Positions 7,660 to 17,142 are shown, counted from the first letter of the stretch. The stretch is 64,000 nucleotides of DNA from Sphingobium xanthum (GCF_019737615.1 NZ_JAHKKS010000002.1:186001-250000), one strand, 5' to 3'. Translations and numbers: made by a program. The notes: generated by a model not told the origin, from the sequence alone.

Positions 7660-7733
7660 TGGAGCGGGTAGCGGGGATCGAACCCGCATCACAAGCTTGG
7701 AAGGCTAGTGCTCTACCATTGAGCTATACCCGC
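7660..7733 (-). tRNA. tRNA-Gly (anticodon TCC)
   Basis: On the minus strand the sequence folds as a full cloverleaf: acceptor GCGGGTA/TACCCGC, D-arm with GCTCAATGGTAGAGC, anticodon loop CTTCCAA (anticodon TCC), T-arm GCGGGTTCGATCCCCGC, discriminator T and an encoded CCA at 7660-7662. It reads GGA/GGG glycine codons. Confidence 0.97.
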
Positions 7734-7914
7734 CTGCTCGTCTCGGCGGCGGAGCGCTTGCCACAGCGCGACCGGGCCGGTCAATGCCTGCCTGTGCCGG
7801 GCGAGAGGATTGCGGCGCCGAAAATGTCCGCCAGCGGCCGGAAATCGGCATTTTATCTCGATTGCGCCGCTCATGATTAACCCGCTGACAACCTCCTCTG
7901 GCCCAAGGAGGGGC

Positions 7915-9696
7915 ATGGTCCGGGGCCAAAATCGTTTCATGACGCGCATCGCCGCAATGGCGATGACGCCCCTGCTCGCCTGCTTCGCCTATTTCGTGCT
8001 GGCCGGGGGTGTCATTTATCTCACGGACAGCCAGTCGAGCATCGCGCCGATCTGGCCTGCCAACGCCGTGTTGCTGGCGTTCGCGCTGATGCGACCGCGC
8101 ACACAGATGCCGGTCATCCTGCTTGCGGGTTTCATCGGCAACGGGCTCGCCAACATGCTGACGCGCGAGGCCGCGACCGCACCCTTGCTGTTCGGGGCTT
8201 CCAACATGGTGGAAGTCGCGATTGCCTCGCTCGGCCTGAAATGGGGCGATGGCCACCGGCGCATCCTGTCCGAGCCGATCACCGTACTGCATTTCCTGTG
8301 TTGGTGCGGCCTCATCGCGCCCGGCATCAGTGCGCTGCTTGGCGCGGGCACAGCCTGGTATCTCTTCGGCCAGCCCTTTGTGGAAGCGCTGGGCCGCTGG
8401 TACTGGGCCGACGCGCTCGGGCTGCTCATCTTCACGCCTTTCTGCATTTCGCTGATCAGCGGCGACCTCGTCGCGGGCTTCCGCGAGAAGGACGCACGAG
8501 AGCGCTTCGAATTCGTTGGGCTGCTAGCCTTCACGGCGCTCGTGAGCTGGTTTGTCTTCTTCCCGGCGCTACTGCCGATGCTGTTCGTCGTTATCGTGCC
8601 CATGATGCTCGTCTCTTTCAGATCCGGCTGGCTCGGCACGAAGGTCGCGCTGGCAATCGTCGCCGTCATCGGTGGCACGGCGACCTTGGGCGGCCATGGC
8701 CCGATCCCCCGGATCACGCAGGATCCCGATCAGCAGGTCTATTATTTCCAGGTCTACATCGCGACGATGTTGATGATCCAGATGCCGGTGGCGGCCGCCC
8801 TGTTCGCCCGGCAGGGGCTGGTCGACAAGCTCAGGGAAAGCGAGCAGGCGCTGCGGCTGCTCGCTGCCCGATCGCCGATCCTGCTGCTCTCGTTCGACAT
8901 GGCCGGCAAATGCGAGCGCGTCGTCGGATCGAACAGCCTGCTGCTCGACAGAGCATCGGCCGACCTCATCGACGGCAGCTTCGCCGACATCTCGGACGAG
9001 GGCCAGTTCGAGCTTCGCCGCGCGCACAATGCCGCGCTCGAATATGTCGATCAGAGCCACACGGCGGAGTTCCGCACGGTCAACGGCAACGACGCATGGT
9101 ACGAGGCCGTGTTCCGCGCCCAGTTCAGCGAGAACGAACGCTGCATCGGCACGATCGCGACGATTCACGACGTGACGCAGCGCAAGAACCAGGAACTTTC
9201 CCTCTCGCGCACCGCGACGACGGACAGCCTGACCGGCCTGCTCAATCGCGCCGGCTTCCGCGCGCGCCTCGAGCATGCATTGCTCACCGCGAGGCCAGGC
9301 GCGCTCAGCATCGCGATGATCGACGTCGATCGGTTCAAGCTCATCAACGACAATAGCGGCCACCGGGTGGGCGACATTGTCCTGCGCGAAATCGCGCGGC
9401 GCATTTCCAGCCAGGTGCGCTCCAGCGATGCGGTCGGGCGCCTGGGCGGCGATGAGTTCGTCATCCTGCTCGACACGCCGAACTGGGAGATGGTTCAGGA
9501 CATTTGCGGCCGCATCGTCACGGCGGTCAGCACGGACGTCGTCGGCCTCCCCTCGGGCAATAGCCTGCGCACCGCGATCAGCTGCGGCGTGACGCGCTAT
9601 CGGGCGGGTCTCACGATCGACGAGTTCATCCACGAGGCGGACGTTGCGCTCTACGAAGCCAAGCGCGCCGGCCGCAACCGGGTCGTTGCGGCCTGA
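7915..9696 (+). CDS. MASE1-PAS-GGDEF diguanylate cyclase
   Basis: The product should make cyclic di-GMP in the inner membrane. It has an N-terminal MASE1-type sensor of about eight helices (SSIAPIWPANAVLLAF near the start; roughly residues 10-295), a PAS domain (about 300-425, preceding IGTIATIHDVTQRK), and a C-terminal GGDEF domain (TDSLTGLLNRAGF; active site RLGGDEFVILLD). An inhibitory RxxD site (RSSD) lies five residues before GGDEF, so product feedback is expected. No EAL domain is present. The start at 7915 is chosen for AAGGAGG just upstream. Earlier in-frame ATGs (7810, 7873) lack such a site, and 7939 is an alternative. The flagellar cluster downstream makes a motility role plausible (inference). 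Confidence 0.9.
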   Translation: MVRGQNRFMTRIAAMAMTPLLACFAYFVLAGGVIYLTDSQSSIAPIWPANAVLLAFALMRPRTQMPVILLAGFIGNGLANMLTREAATAPLLFGASNMVEVAIASLGLKWGDGHRRILSEPITVLHFLCWCGLIAPGISALLGAGTAWYLFGQPFVEALGRWYWADALGLLIFTPFCISLISGDLVAGFREKDARERFEFVGLLAFTALVSWFVFFPALLPMLFVVIVPMMLVSFRSGWLGTKVALAIVAVIGGTATLGGHGPIPRITQDPDQQVYYFQVYIATMLMIQMPVAAALFARQGLVDKLRESEQALRLLAARSPILLLSFDMAGKCERVVGSNSLLLDRASADLIDGSFADISDEGQFELRRAHNAALEYVDQSHTAEFRTVNGNDAWYEAVFRAQFSENERCIGTIATIHDVTQRKNQELSLSRTATTDSLTGLLNRAGFRARLEHALLTARPGALSIAMIDVDRFKLINDNSGHRVGDIVLREIARRISSQVRSSDAVGRLGGDEFVILLDTPNWEMVQDICGRIVTAVSTDVVGLPSGNSLRTAISCGVTRYRAGLTIDEFIHEADVALYEAKRAGRNRVVAA

Positions 9697-9711
9697 CCGA
9701 GGGCACCCGCC

Positions 9712-9760
9712 CGCGACACTTTGATACAAATTTGCCCGATCGCGACAAAGTCTCGCGACA
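9712..9760 (+). promoter_or_regulatory. three direct CGCGACA repeats upstream of the EF-hand gene
   Basis: CGCGACA occurs at 9712-9718, 9741-9747 and 9754-9760, the last two spaced 13 bases start to start. A TATACACT-like -10 follows near 9770. Tandem direct heptamers are a common layout for OmpR-family operators, and an OmpR-type regulator is encoded close by (10606). Binding is inferred, not shown. Confidence 0.4.
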
Positions 9761-9821
9761 GTCGGAGCCTATACACTGACCTCGACGCTTCTCCCACGGC
9801 GTCGCCAATGGTCAGGAATAC

Positions 9822-10409
9822 ATGATGTCGCTTCGCTCCCACTTGCTTCTCCTGAGTGCCGGCCTGCTCTCCCTCGGCGCCGTCGCTTACGCTCAGGCTC
9901 CCGCCGCACCGGCAGATGCCGGCGCCAAGCCGATGCGCCCGCCGGCCGATCGGGCCGCTCTCAAATCACATCTCGAAAAGCGCTTTGATGCGGCCGACGC
10001 CAACAAGGACGGCTCGCTCACGCCGCAGGAGCGCCAGGCCCAGCGCGGCGAAACGCGCGCGAAAATGCGCGAGCATATGTTTGCCCGCCTCGATGCCGAC
10101 AAGAATGGCGCCATCAGCAAGGCCGAGTTCGCCGCCGCGCCCGCGCGCGGTCCGCATGCGGCCGGCAAGGACCGTGGCGGTCATCGCGGCCATATGGCCG
10201 GCGGCATGATGCGCCACCAGCTCGCGGAGTATCGCGACAAACCAATTTCCCGGACGCAGTTCGTCGATGCGGGCCTCGGCCACTTCGACCGCGTCGATAC
10301 CGATCACGACGGCAAGATTACCTCCGCCGAACGTGACGCCGCCCGCAAGGCAATGCGCGACCGCCTTGCGCCGGCGCATAGGCACTCGCCCCCGCCCCCG
10401 GGGCTGTGA
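9822..10409 (+). CDS. secreted EF-hand calcium-binding protein
   Basis: The 195 residues begin with a signal peptide (to about residue 24, ending AVAYAQ) and contain three canonical EF-hand loops: DANKDGSLTPQE, DADKNGAISKAE and DTDHDGKITSAE, separated by His/Gly/Met-rich and Ala-rich linkers. It should bind Ca2+ in the periplasm or outside the cell. The gene stands before a two-component pair and has three CGCGACA repeats in its upstream region, so control by that pair is plausible. A long hairpin terminator follows. Confidence 0.85.
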   Translation: MMSLRSHLLLLSAGLLSLGAVAYAQAPAAPADAGAKPMRPPADRAALKSHLEKRFDAADANKDGSLTPQERQAQRGETRAKMREHMFARLDADKNGAISKAEFAAAPARGPHAAGKDRGGHRGHMAGGMMRHQLAEYRDKPISRTQFVDAGLGHFDRVDTDHDGKITSAERDAARKAMRDRLAPAHRHSPPPPGL

Positions 10410-10415
10410 GCCTGC

Positions 10416-10470
10416 ACGGCCGGCCTTGCGGGTATCCCACTCCCCGCCGGGCCGGCCGTATCTTTTTCCG
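10416..10470 (+). terminator. intrinsic terminator after the EF-hand gene
   Basis: Perfect 10-bp arms ACGGCCGGCC (10416-10425) and GGCCGGCCGT (10450-10459), with an inner stem GCGGG/CCCGC, are followed by ATCTTTTTCC. This is a strong rho-independent terminator on the plus strand. Confidence 0.8.
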
Positions 10471-10605
10471 CAATATCGTTCTTGAGCGTGCGCGCCGGGC
10501 CAGGCGACGCTGATGCCTCCCGCCCCGTCATCCCCCTTGCAAGATGGACACGATCGCCTAACCGGGGAAAAGAGTGACCATTCCCTTGCGCAGGAAGGCC
10601 CGTTG

Positions 10606-11334
10606 ATGTCCGCCCGGCCCCATCTCCTTCTCGTCGACGATGAAGCATCAATCCGCGAACCGCTCGGCGCCTATCTCCAGCGCGCCGGCTTTCGCGTGTC
10701 CGAGGCGGGCAGCGCGGCCGATGCGCGCAAGGTGCTGGCGGGCAGCGCGATCGAACTGGTCGTGCTGGACATCATGATGCCGGGCGAGGACGGTCTGAGC
10801 CTCTGCCGCTCGATCCGCGAACAGGGCGAACTGCCCGTCATCCTGCTCACCGCCCGCACCGAGGAGACCGACCGCATCGTAGGGCTCGAAATGGGTGCGG
10901 ACGATTATGTGCTGAAGCCTTTCTCGCCGCGCGAGCTGGTCGCCCGGATCAAGACGATCCTGCGTCGCGCGGGCGGCGGCGGAGCCAGCGCGCGGACCGA
11001 AACGCAGGCCAGCGCCTCGCTCTATCGCTTCGAGGGCTGGACGCTGCGCTCGGATGACTGGACTTTGAGCGGCCCCGACGAAGTGGCGATCCCGCTCAGC
11101 ACGGCCGATTTCCGCCTGCTCCAGGCGTTCGTGACCCATCCGCGACAAGTGCTGAGCCGCGACCAGCTGCTCGACCTCACGGCGGGACGCGAAGCGCATG
11201 CGTTCGACCGGTCGATCGACAACCAGATCAGCCGCCTGCGCCGCAAGCTGGAGGATGACGCCCGCTCGCCGACGCTCATCAAGACGGTCTGGGGCGGCGG
11301 CTACATGTTCAGCGCGGACGTCACGCGCGAATGA
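10606..11334 (+). CDS. OmpR-family response regulator
   Basis: The receiver domain (residues 1-120; LLVDDEASIREPL, phospho-acceptor Asp in VVLDIMMPGEDG, Lys in VLKPFSP) is followed by a winged helix (about 145-235; DFRLLQAFVTHPRQVLSRDQ, SIDNQISRLRRKLE). The frame is open upstream to 10513, but ATG 10606 has AGGAAGG 7 bases before it and starts the receiver normally. The stop overlaps the start of the kinase gene (ATGA), so the two are translationally coupled. Confidence 0.92.
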   Translation: MSARPHLLLVDDEASIREPLGAYLQRAGFRVSEAGSAADARKVLAGSAIELVVLDIMMPGEDGLSLCRSIREQGELPVILLTARTEETDRIVGLEMGADDYVLKPFSPRELVARIKTILRRAGGGGASARTETQASASLYRFEGWTLRSDDWTLSGPDEVAIPLSTADFRLLQAFVTHPRQVLSRDQLLDLTAGREAHAFDRSIDNQISRLRRKLEDDARSPTLIKTVWGGGYMFSADVTRE

Positions 11335-12695
11335 GCGGCATCCTGGGCAAGCTGACCGGCTGGATGCGCCCGCGCACGCTGGCGGGGCAGACGATCCTCG
11401 TCGTCGCTTTGTCGCTGGCCTTCGTCCAGCTTATCGGTTTCTCGCTCTATTATCTCGCCCAGCGCAACCAGTGGATCACGGTCGCCGCCGCGCCGGGTGT
11501 CATCCGCATCCTGGAAGCGCTGGATCCGCGCGAGCGCACGCCCGCCTGGCAACGCGCCCGCGCCGCCCGCACGCTCATCGTCACGCCGCAGGTTCCGGTC
11601 ATGACCGGCAAGGAAGCGCCCGAGATCGCGACGCGCGCCGCCGAACTGTTCCGCTCGGCAGGCATGGTGCCGCTCGACGTGCGCGCCGCGCTCGACGAGC
11701 CTCAGCGCCGCAATCGCCGGCTGCGCCTCTTTGCCGAGGAGCGTCCGCAAGCTCCGCGCCTGCAGGTGCAGCTCAGCGTGCAATTGCAGGCCGATCAATG
11801 GGTGACGGTCTATACGCGCTCCGCGCCCGTCGCGCAGCCGATTGCCCAGCGCATGATCGTGCAGACGCTGTTTCTCTACGGCATGGTGCTGATCCCGCTG
11901 GTCTGGTTCACGCGGCGGCTGGCGGCCCCCTTACGCGCGCTCACTTCCGCGACGGCACGGGTCGGCACGCCGGAAGGCGCGCAGCCGGTGCCCGAGATCG
12001 GGCCGGAGGATGTCCGCCGCCTCGCCGCCTCGTTCAACGCGATGCAGCAACGCATTCGCTCGATGCTGGAAGAGAAGGACCATATGCTGGGCGCGATCGG
12101 CCATGATCTGCGCACGCCGCTGACAGCCCTGCGCGTGCGCGTCGAGACGGCGGCGGAGGGCGCCGACCGGGACCGCATGGTCGCGACGATCGACGACATG
12201 CAGAAAATGCTCGACGACATCCTCTCGCTCGCCCGCGTGGGCCGCGACCGCGAGCCGCCGCAGCGCGTCGATCTGTCCGCCCTCGCCGATGCCGCGCTCG
12301 ACGATTTCGAGGATATGGGCGTGCCGGTCGTGCGCGGCGACCTGCCCCGGGCAGTGGTCAACGTCCATCCCCGCGCCATCCGCAGAGCGCTCACCAATCT
12401 CATCGAGAATGCCGTCAAATATGGTGATCGAGCGCATGTCTCGCTGCGCATCGAGAGCGGCCGCGCGATCCTTTCCGTCGCCGACGAGGGGCCGGGCATT
12501 CCCGAGGACCGCATCGAGGAAATGCTCCAGCCCTTCACCCGCATCGAAAGCTCGCGCAGTCGCGACACGGGCGGCACGGGCCTGGGTCTCGCCATCGTGC
12601 GGGCGGTCGCTTCGGCGGAGAACGGCCAGCTGGTGCTACGCAACGGCGCCGAGCGCGGACTGATCGCGGAACTGAGCCTGCCGATCGTAGCCTGA
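11331..12695 (+). CDS. EnvZ-like sensor histidine kinase
   Basis: The 454-residue membrane kinase has TM1 (QTILVVALSLAFVQLIGF), a periplasmic sensor region of about 120 residues, TM2 (MIVQTLFLYGMVLIPLVW), HAMP, an H-box with His in GAIGHDLRTPLTALR, an N-box NLIENAVKYGD, DEGPGIP, and GTGLGLAIVRAV. It overlaps the regulator gene by 4 bases. The signal is unknown. The nearby EF-hand gene suggests divalent cations as one possibility (inference). Confidence 0.92.
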   Translation: MSGILGKLTGWMRPRTLAGQTILVVALSLAFVQLIGFSLYYLAQRNQWITVAAAPGVIRILEALDPRERTPAWQRARAARTLIVTPQVPVMTGKEAPEIATRAAELFRSAGMVPLDVRAALDEPQRRNRRLRLFAEERPQAPRLQVQLSVQLQADQWVTVYTRSAPVAQPIAQRMIVQTLFLYGMVLIPLVWFTRRLAAPLRALTSATARVGTPEGAQPVPEIGPEDVRRLAASFNAMQQRIRSMLEEKDHMLGAIGHDLRTPLTALRVRVETAAEGADRDRMVATIDDMQKMLDDILSLARVGRDREPPQRVDLSALADAALDDFEDMGVPVVRGDLPRAVVNVHPRAIRRALTNLIENAVKYGDRAHVSLRIESGRAILSVADEGPGIPEDRIEEMLQPFTRIESSRSRDTGGTGLGLAIVRAVASAENGQLVLRNGAERGLIAELSLPIVA

Positions 12696-12714
12696 ACGGC
12701 GGCATCGCCCTCGA

Positions 12715-13818
12715 TCAGTGTGCCGGCTTTTCCTTCTGCTTCGCCGTCGCTTCGGACTTGCCCGGCGGGATCGCGCCGTTGTTCTTGCGCACCGCACCCT
12801 GGTTCATCACGGTTGCGCCGGCCGGCAGGGCCGTCTTGCCGAGGTCGAGCTTCTGAACCGCGCTGCGCGCCAGTGCCAGTCGGTCATCGCGCAGCATGCC
12901 GCGGCGCGTCGCCGCCATTTCGTCCGTGTCCTTGTTGACCTTCTCGACGTTGCGGCTCCAGCCGAGAATGACCGACATGCGGCGGTTGCGCGGGTCGTAG
13001 CGGTCCTCGGCGATGAACGGCTCGCGATCGGCCACGCCCTCGATGCGCATGAACCGCTCGTTGCCGATGCCGTTCTGGGCAATCACCGTTCGCGTCGCCT
13101 CGGCGCGGGCCGAGGACAGCATCCAGTTGTTCATGTTCCGGCCGGCCGCATAGGGCATGCCGTCCGTATGGCCGCGCACGATCACGTCGTTCGGCACCTT
13201 TGCGACGACCTTGGCGACTTGCGCGAGCAGCTCGCGCGCCTCGGGCAGCAGCCTGTCCGTGCCCATGGAGAACATCGCGAAATCGGCCTCATCGACCAGA
13301 TCGATGCGCAGCCCCTCGCGCGTTTCGGTGAACTTGACGTGCTTCTTCAGGCGGCGGAGCTCCTTGCTCTCCTCGATCTTCTGTTCAATGACTTTCTTGA
13401 GCTTCTCGAACTTCTGCCGATCGCTGTTCTTCATGTCGTCGCCGCCGATGTCGGCCGTGCCGGTGGCATCGCGCGGAATGGTGATGGCGAGATTGCCCTG
13501 GCCGCCAGTCGTCCGCTGATTTTCCTTGGCGACGATGCTGTCGCCACCAAACAGGCCGTTCGAGCCTGCGCTCTCCATTTTCATCTGGATGAGCGTGGGC
13601 GTGAAATAATCGGCGAGGCCCTTGCGCTGCTTCTCCGTGGTCGCGCCGAGCAGCCACATGAGCAGGAAGAACGCCATCATGGCGGTCACGAAGTCGGCAT
13701 AAGCGACTTTCCACGCACCACCATGATGACCGCCATGGCCATCGGCGATGATCTTCTTGACGATGATCGGGCGGACTTCGGGCTCGTTCGCCCGCTTGCC
13801 CTTGGCTTGACTGGCCAT
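12715..13818 (-). CDS. motB: flagellar motor stator protein MotB
   Basis: MotB anchors the stator to peptidoglycan and carries the proton-accepting Asp. The N-terminus has a single membrane helix with the key Asp in KVAYADFVTAMMAFFLL (Asp42), then a plug/linker, and a C-terminal OmpA-like peptidoglycan-binding domain (about 200-300; GHTDGMPY, NNWMLSSARAEATR). The 367 residues are longer than the 308 of the enteric protein because of the linker and a basic C-terminal tail. It lies 22 bases after motA on the same strand, a normal motAB pair. The proton-type reading rests on this helix. Confidence 0.93.
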   Translation of the reverse strand: MASQAKGKRANEPEVRPIIVKKIIADGHGGHHGGAWKVAYADFVTAMMAFFLLMWLLGATTEKQRKGLADYFTPTLIQMKMESAGSNGLFGGDSIVAKENQRTTGGQGNLAITIPRDATGTADIGGDDMKNSDRQKFEKLKKVIEQKIEESKELRRLKKHVKFTETREGLRIDLVDEADFAMFSMGTDRLLPEARELLAQVAKVVAKVPNDVIVRGHTDGMPYAAGRNMNNWMLSSARAEATRTVIAQNGIGNERFMRIEGVADREPFIAEDRYDPRNRRMSVILGWSRNVEKVNKDTDEMAATRRGMLRDDRLALARSAVQKLDLGKTALPAGATVMNQGAVRKNNGAIPPGKSEATAKQKEKPAH

Positions 13819-13840
13819 CGCTCGCGTCCCCTTTCCGGCC

Positions 13841-14704
13841 TCAGCGGCCGCGCATGCCGTCGAACACTTCAGCGAAGGCCGGCTGGTTCGCGTGGCTCAG
13901 ATTGGAGCGCGCGGCCTCAATGACCAGCGGCTGCGGATGGCCGTGGAGCGAGGCGATGATGATCTGCTTCACCACCTGATAGATGGAGGCATCGGCCTCG
14001 ATGACCTGACGGCAGCGGTTCGCGAACGGACCCACCATGCCGTAAGCGAGCAGCACGCCGAGGAAGGTACCGACGAGCGCCGAGCCGATCATGCCGCCGA
14101 GGATTTCCGGTGGCTGGTCGATCGAGCCCATGGTCTTGACCACGCCAAGCACGGCCGCGACGATGCCGAGAGCCGGCAGTGCGTCGGCCAGGCCCTGGAG
14201 ATTGTCGGCCGGGCGGATCGCCTCGTGGTGGTGGGTCTTGAGGCTGTTGTCCATCACGTCCTCGACCGCATGCGGATCGAGCGTGCCCGAGGAGACGACG
14301 ACGAGGCGAAGCGTATCGCAGATCAGGTGGATCAACGCGGTGTCGGACATCAGCTTGGGATATTCGGCAAAGACCGACGAGGTCTTGGGATCCTCGATGT
14401 GCGGTTCGAGCGCGACAGGCCCTTCTACGCGCAGCATCTTCATGAGCTTGGAGACCAGGAAGATGCAGTCCAGATAGTCCTGCTTCTTGTACTTCGGTCC
14501 CTTGAACACCTTGGAGAGGCCGCCCATCAGCGCTTTCAGGTCCGCACCGCTATTGCCGATGATAAGCGCGCCGACGGCGGCGCCGCCAATGATGAGCATT
14601 TCGTGCGGGAGCGCGTGGAGAACGGGCCCGATGTCGCCACCGGTGATGATGAAACCACCGAAGACCATGGCCAACAGGACAACGAGACCGATACCAGCGA
14701 ACAT
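13841..14704 (-). CDS. motA: flagellar motor stator protein MotA
   Basis: MotA forms the ring of the stator ion channel. The 287 residues include four membrane helices (start FAGIGLVVLLAMVFGGF; later ALPALGIVAAVLGVVKTMG and GGMIGSALVGTFLGVLLAYG) and a cytoplasmic loop between the second and third helices that contacts FliG. The N-terminus begins directly with TM1. A possible sigma-28 promoter lies about 80-110 bases upstream, as expected for a late flagellar gene. Confidence 0.95.
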   Translation of the reverse strand: MFAGIGLVVLLAMVFGGFIITGGDIGPVLHALPHEMLIIGGAAVGALIIGNSGADLKALMGGLSKVFKGPKYKKQDYLDCIFLVSKLMKMLRVEGPVALEPHIEDPKTSSVFAEYPKLMSDTALIHLICDTLRLVVVSSGTLDPHAVEDVMDNSLKTHHHEAIRPADNLQGLADALPALGIVAAVLGVVKTMGSIDQPPEILGGMIGSALVGTFLGVLLAYGMVGPFANRCRQVIEADASIYQVVKQIIIASLHGHPQPLVIEAARSNLSHANQPAFAEVFDGMRGR

Positions 14705-14785
14705 TCTGATCCCCGCACGAGATGGTTCGATCAGTCAGAACAACCGATCTTTCCTCATCTTCTAGAACGGCCGCACTGAAACAGG

Positions 14786-14813
14786 GTTTAGGCTCACGGT
14801 TACCGCGCCTTTA
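14786..14813 (-). promoter_or_regulatory. possible sigma-28 promoter for motAB
   Basis: On the minus strand TAAA (14810-14813) and GCCTAAAC (14786-14793) stand 16 bases apart, against the sigma-28 pattern TAAA-N15-GCCGATAA. The -10 matches only 5 of 8, so this is weak. Confidence 0.3.
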
Positions 14814-14866
14814 AGGATAAGAGGCTGAAAACCCCTTCTTTCGCCCAGAACCGCCGGAAATGACAC

Positions 14867-14890
14867 GGCCCGCGGCGCTGGCCGCGAGCC
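14867..14890 (-). terminator. hairpin after flgL
   Basis: Arms GGCCCGCGGC (14867-14876) and GCCGCGAGCC (14881-14890) form a 10-bp stem with one G-T wobble and a 4-base loop, 37 bases past the flgL stop. The following minus-strand bases (GTGTCATTTCC) are only moderately U-rich. Confidence 0.5.
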
Positions 14891-14926
14891 GGGGGAAGAA
14901 AAACCAAGGTGAACCGGTAACGATGA

Positions 14927-15763
14927 TCAGTTCAGATAGTCGAACAGTGACTGGCGGCTGATTCGGGCAAAGGCCGATTGCGCGGCCTCCAGCGTGGTCA
15001 GCTTGTTCTGCAGCTTGGTGATCGTCTCGGTGAGGTCGGTGTCCTCCAGTCCCGAGCGACGCTCGCTCAGGCCGAGCTGCTGATCGACGAGGCGCTCGCC
15101 GATATCCTCGAGCCGCTGCGTGCGCACGCCCTGGATCGACTGGGCGACGATGACATGATCCAGCGCCTTGCGCGCGTCGCCGAGCGCGTTCGTGCGATCA
15201 TCGGCGGTGCCGGTGCGCACGGCGGCAATGGCGTCGGTCAACACCTGATCGAGCGAACGCGCGCCGACGACGTTGTCCGAGATGCTCTGCCGCGTGCCGA
15301 CCGATTCGACCGAAAGCCCGGCACCGACCGGCACGGGAAGCGTATTCGTATCGTCGAACACGGGCTGCCCCTGATAGTCCGTCTGGTTCAGCAGATCATT
15401 GATCGTCGCGCGCACGCCTTCCAGTTCCTGCGCGACGGCCTCACGGCCCGGTGAACCGTCGGCCGTAGAGGTCGAGGTCACGAGCAGATTGCTGACGCGC
15501 GTCATGAGATTGTTGATGTCGTTGAGGTTCGCTTCCGCCTTGGCGGACCGCGATTGGGCAAAGGTCAGATTGTCCTGCCACGCCGTGGTGATCGCCTGCT
15601 GGCGGCCGAGCAGCGAGATCTGCACCCAGGCCTGCGGATCGTCGGACGGCGCATTGAGCTTGTGCCCGGTCGAAATCTTGCTCTGCTCGGTCGAGATGTC
15701 CTTCGACATGGCGTGCTGCCGGTTGATTTCGGCGCGGAGCGACTGGGTCGTGATGAAAACCAT
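14927..15763 (-). CDS. flgL: flagellar hook-filament junction protein FlgL
   Basis: FlgL (HAP3) is the second junction protein between hook and filament. The 278 residues have a flagellin-like N-terminal helix region (ITTQSLRAEINRQHAMSKDI, then STGHKLNAPSDDPQAW) and a matching C-terminal coiled-coil (TETITKLQNKLTTLEAAQSA, ISRQSLFDYLN). This is slightly shorter than the enteric form (317). It is the last gene of the leftward flg operon, 26 bases after flgK. Confidence 0.92.
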   Translation of the reverse strand: MVFITTQSLRAEINRQHAMSKDISTEQSKISTGHKLNAPSDDPQAWVQISLLGRQQAITTAWQDNLTFAQSRSAKAEANLNDINNLMTRVSNLLVTSTSTADGSPGREAVAQELEGVRATINDLLNQTDYQGQPVFDDTNTLPVPVGAGLSVESVGTRQSISDNVVGARSLDQVLTDAIAAVRTGTADDRTNALGDARKALDHVIVAQSIQGVRTQRLEDIGERLVDQQLGLSERRSGLEDTDLTETITKLQNKLTTLEAAQSAFARISRQSLFDYLN

Positions 15764-15789
15764 GGCGTGTTACTCGCTAGCTGGGGCCG

Positions 15790-17142
15790 TCAGATGGCCG
15801 CGAAAAGGGATTCCATCACCTGGTTGGCCACCTGGATGATGCGGGCGCAGGCCTGATAGGCCTGCTGGAAACGCATGAGGTCTGCCGCCTCACGGTCGAG
15901 ATTGACGCCACTGACGTCCGCGCGTGCCTCCTGCGCCATCGTGTCGCGGCTGGTCGCGGCGGTTTGTTCGGCAAGCGTCGCGGTGACGACATTGCTATGG
16001 TCCGAGATCAGGTTGACCCACGTATCCTCAATGCCGCCGCTGCCGCGCAACCCGCCGATCGCCACCAGATTGGCATTTGCGACACCGCCCGCATTGGCAC
16101 CGGCCAGGTCCGCCGGGGCGGTGATCAGCACCTGCAGCGTGCTGGCATCGCCGCCGATCGAGAGCATCGTTCCACCTGCGACACCCGCCGCTGTAAAGCC
16201 ACCGGTGTGCCAGTCGTTGATGTCGCTGACATATTGATCCGCCAGATCGTTGAGATCGATGATGCGGTCGCGGTTCGCCTCGGCGCTGCTGCTAAGACCG
16301 GCGAGCGAGCCGCCCGTCGGCGCCGCCGCCGCGGCGGTCGTGCCGCCGACATCGGTCGCGGTGAAGGACAGCGTGCCGTCGCCGGCCTGGGTCACCGTCA
16401 TCGACCCGGCCGCCACGCTCGTCACCATATCCATCGCGCCATATTTCACATCAGCGACATCGTTCGCGCCAAATGTGATGGTGACGTTGATGCGTTTGGT
16501 GATCTCGGTCAGTGCCTGATCGCGTGAATCGAGCAGCGCGACGTGCGCGGCCGTGCCATCCGACGAACGCCGCAAGCCCTCATTGGCGTCGGCCAATTGC
16601 TTGAGTGCGTCGTTGAGCGCGGCCATCTCGGTCTGCGCGGCTTTCCCGATGCCCTCCGTGATCGCCGTGAGATCGGTATGGGCCTGCTTGAAAGCCGTGT
16701 TGATCTGCTCGAAGGCGAAAAGCACGTTGCTCCGCAGCGTCGTGTCGGTGGGGTTGGACGCCAGACGCTCGACGGAGGCGAACATGGCGGACATGCGCTG
16801 GCCCACACCGAGCGAACCATCGTTGAGGCCGTTCTGAATGTCGCTCATCCAGCGCGCGCGCTGATCGGCACTGCCGAGCGCATTGCCGGTGTTGCGCGCA
16901 GCGGCGTCCAGATAATAGTCGCTCATCCGCACGACCTTGCCGATCGTCGCACCGCCATAGGCGACGCCCGAGCGATAGTAGATCGTTGTGCCCGTGCCGG
17001 CGGGTGACTCCTTGAGCTCGATCATGCGCCGCGCGTAGCCCGGCGTGTCCGCATTCGCGATGTTGTTCGAGATCGTACCGAGCGCCGCCTGATAAGCGCG
17101 CGCGCCCGACACACCGATGCTGTAGAGATCGCTGGTCGTCAC
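15790..17142 (-). CDS. flgK: flagellar hook-associated protein FlgK
   Basis: FlgK (HAP1) joins hook to FlgL. The N-terminus shows the rod/hook signature (SGARAYQAALGTISNNIAN, then TPGYARR), and the C-terminus shows the conserved SGVNLDREAADLMRFQQAY ending in QVANQVMESLFAAI. The variable middle is compact, giving 450 residues against 547 in Salmonella. Its start overlaps the end of flgJ by 4 bases. Confidence 0.95.
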   Translation of the reverse strand: MTTSDLYSIGVSGARAYQAALGTISNNIANADTPGYARRMIELKESPAGTGTTIYYRSGVAYGGATIGKVVRMSDYYLDAAARNTGNALGSADQRARWMSDIQNGLNDGSLGVGQRMSAMFASVERLASNPTDTTLRSNVLFAFEQINTAFKQAHTDLTAITEGIGKAAQTEMAALNDALKQLADANEGLRRSSDGTAAHVALLDSRDQALTEITKRINVTITFGANDVADVKYGAMDMVTSVAAGSMTVTQAGDGTLSFTATDVGGTTAAAAAPTGGSLAGLSSSAEANRDRIIDLNDLADQYVSDINDWHTGGFTAAGVAGGTMLSIGGDASTLQVLITAPADLAGANAGGVANANLVAIGGLRGSGGIEDTWVNLISDHSNVVTATLAEQTAATSRDTMAQEARADVSGVNLDREAADLMRFQQAYQACARIIQVANQVMESLFAAI

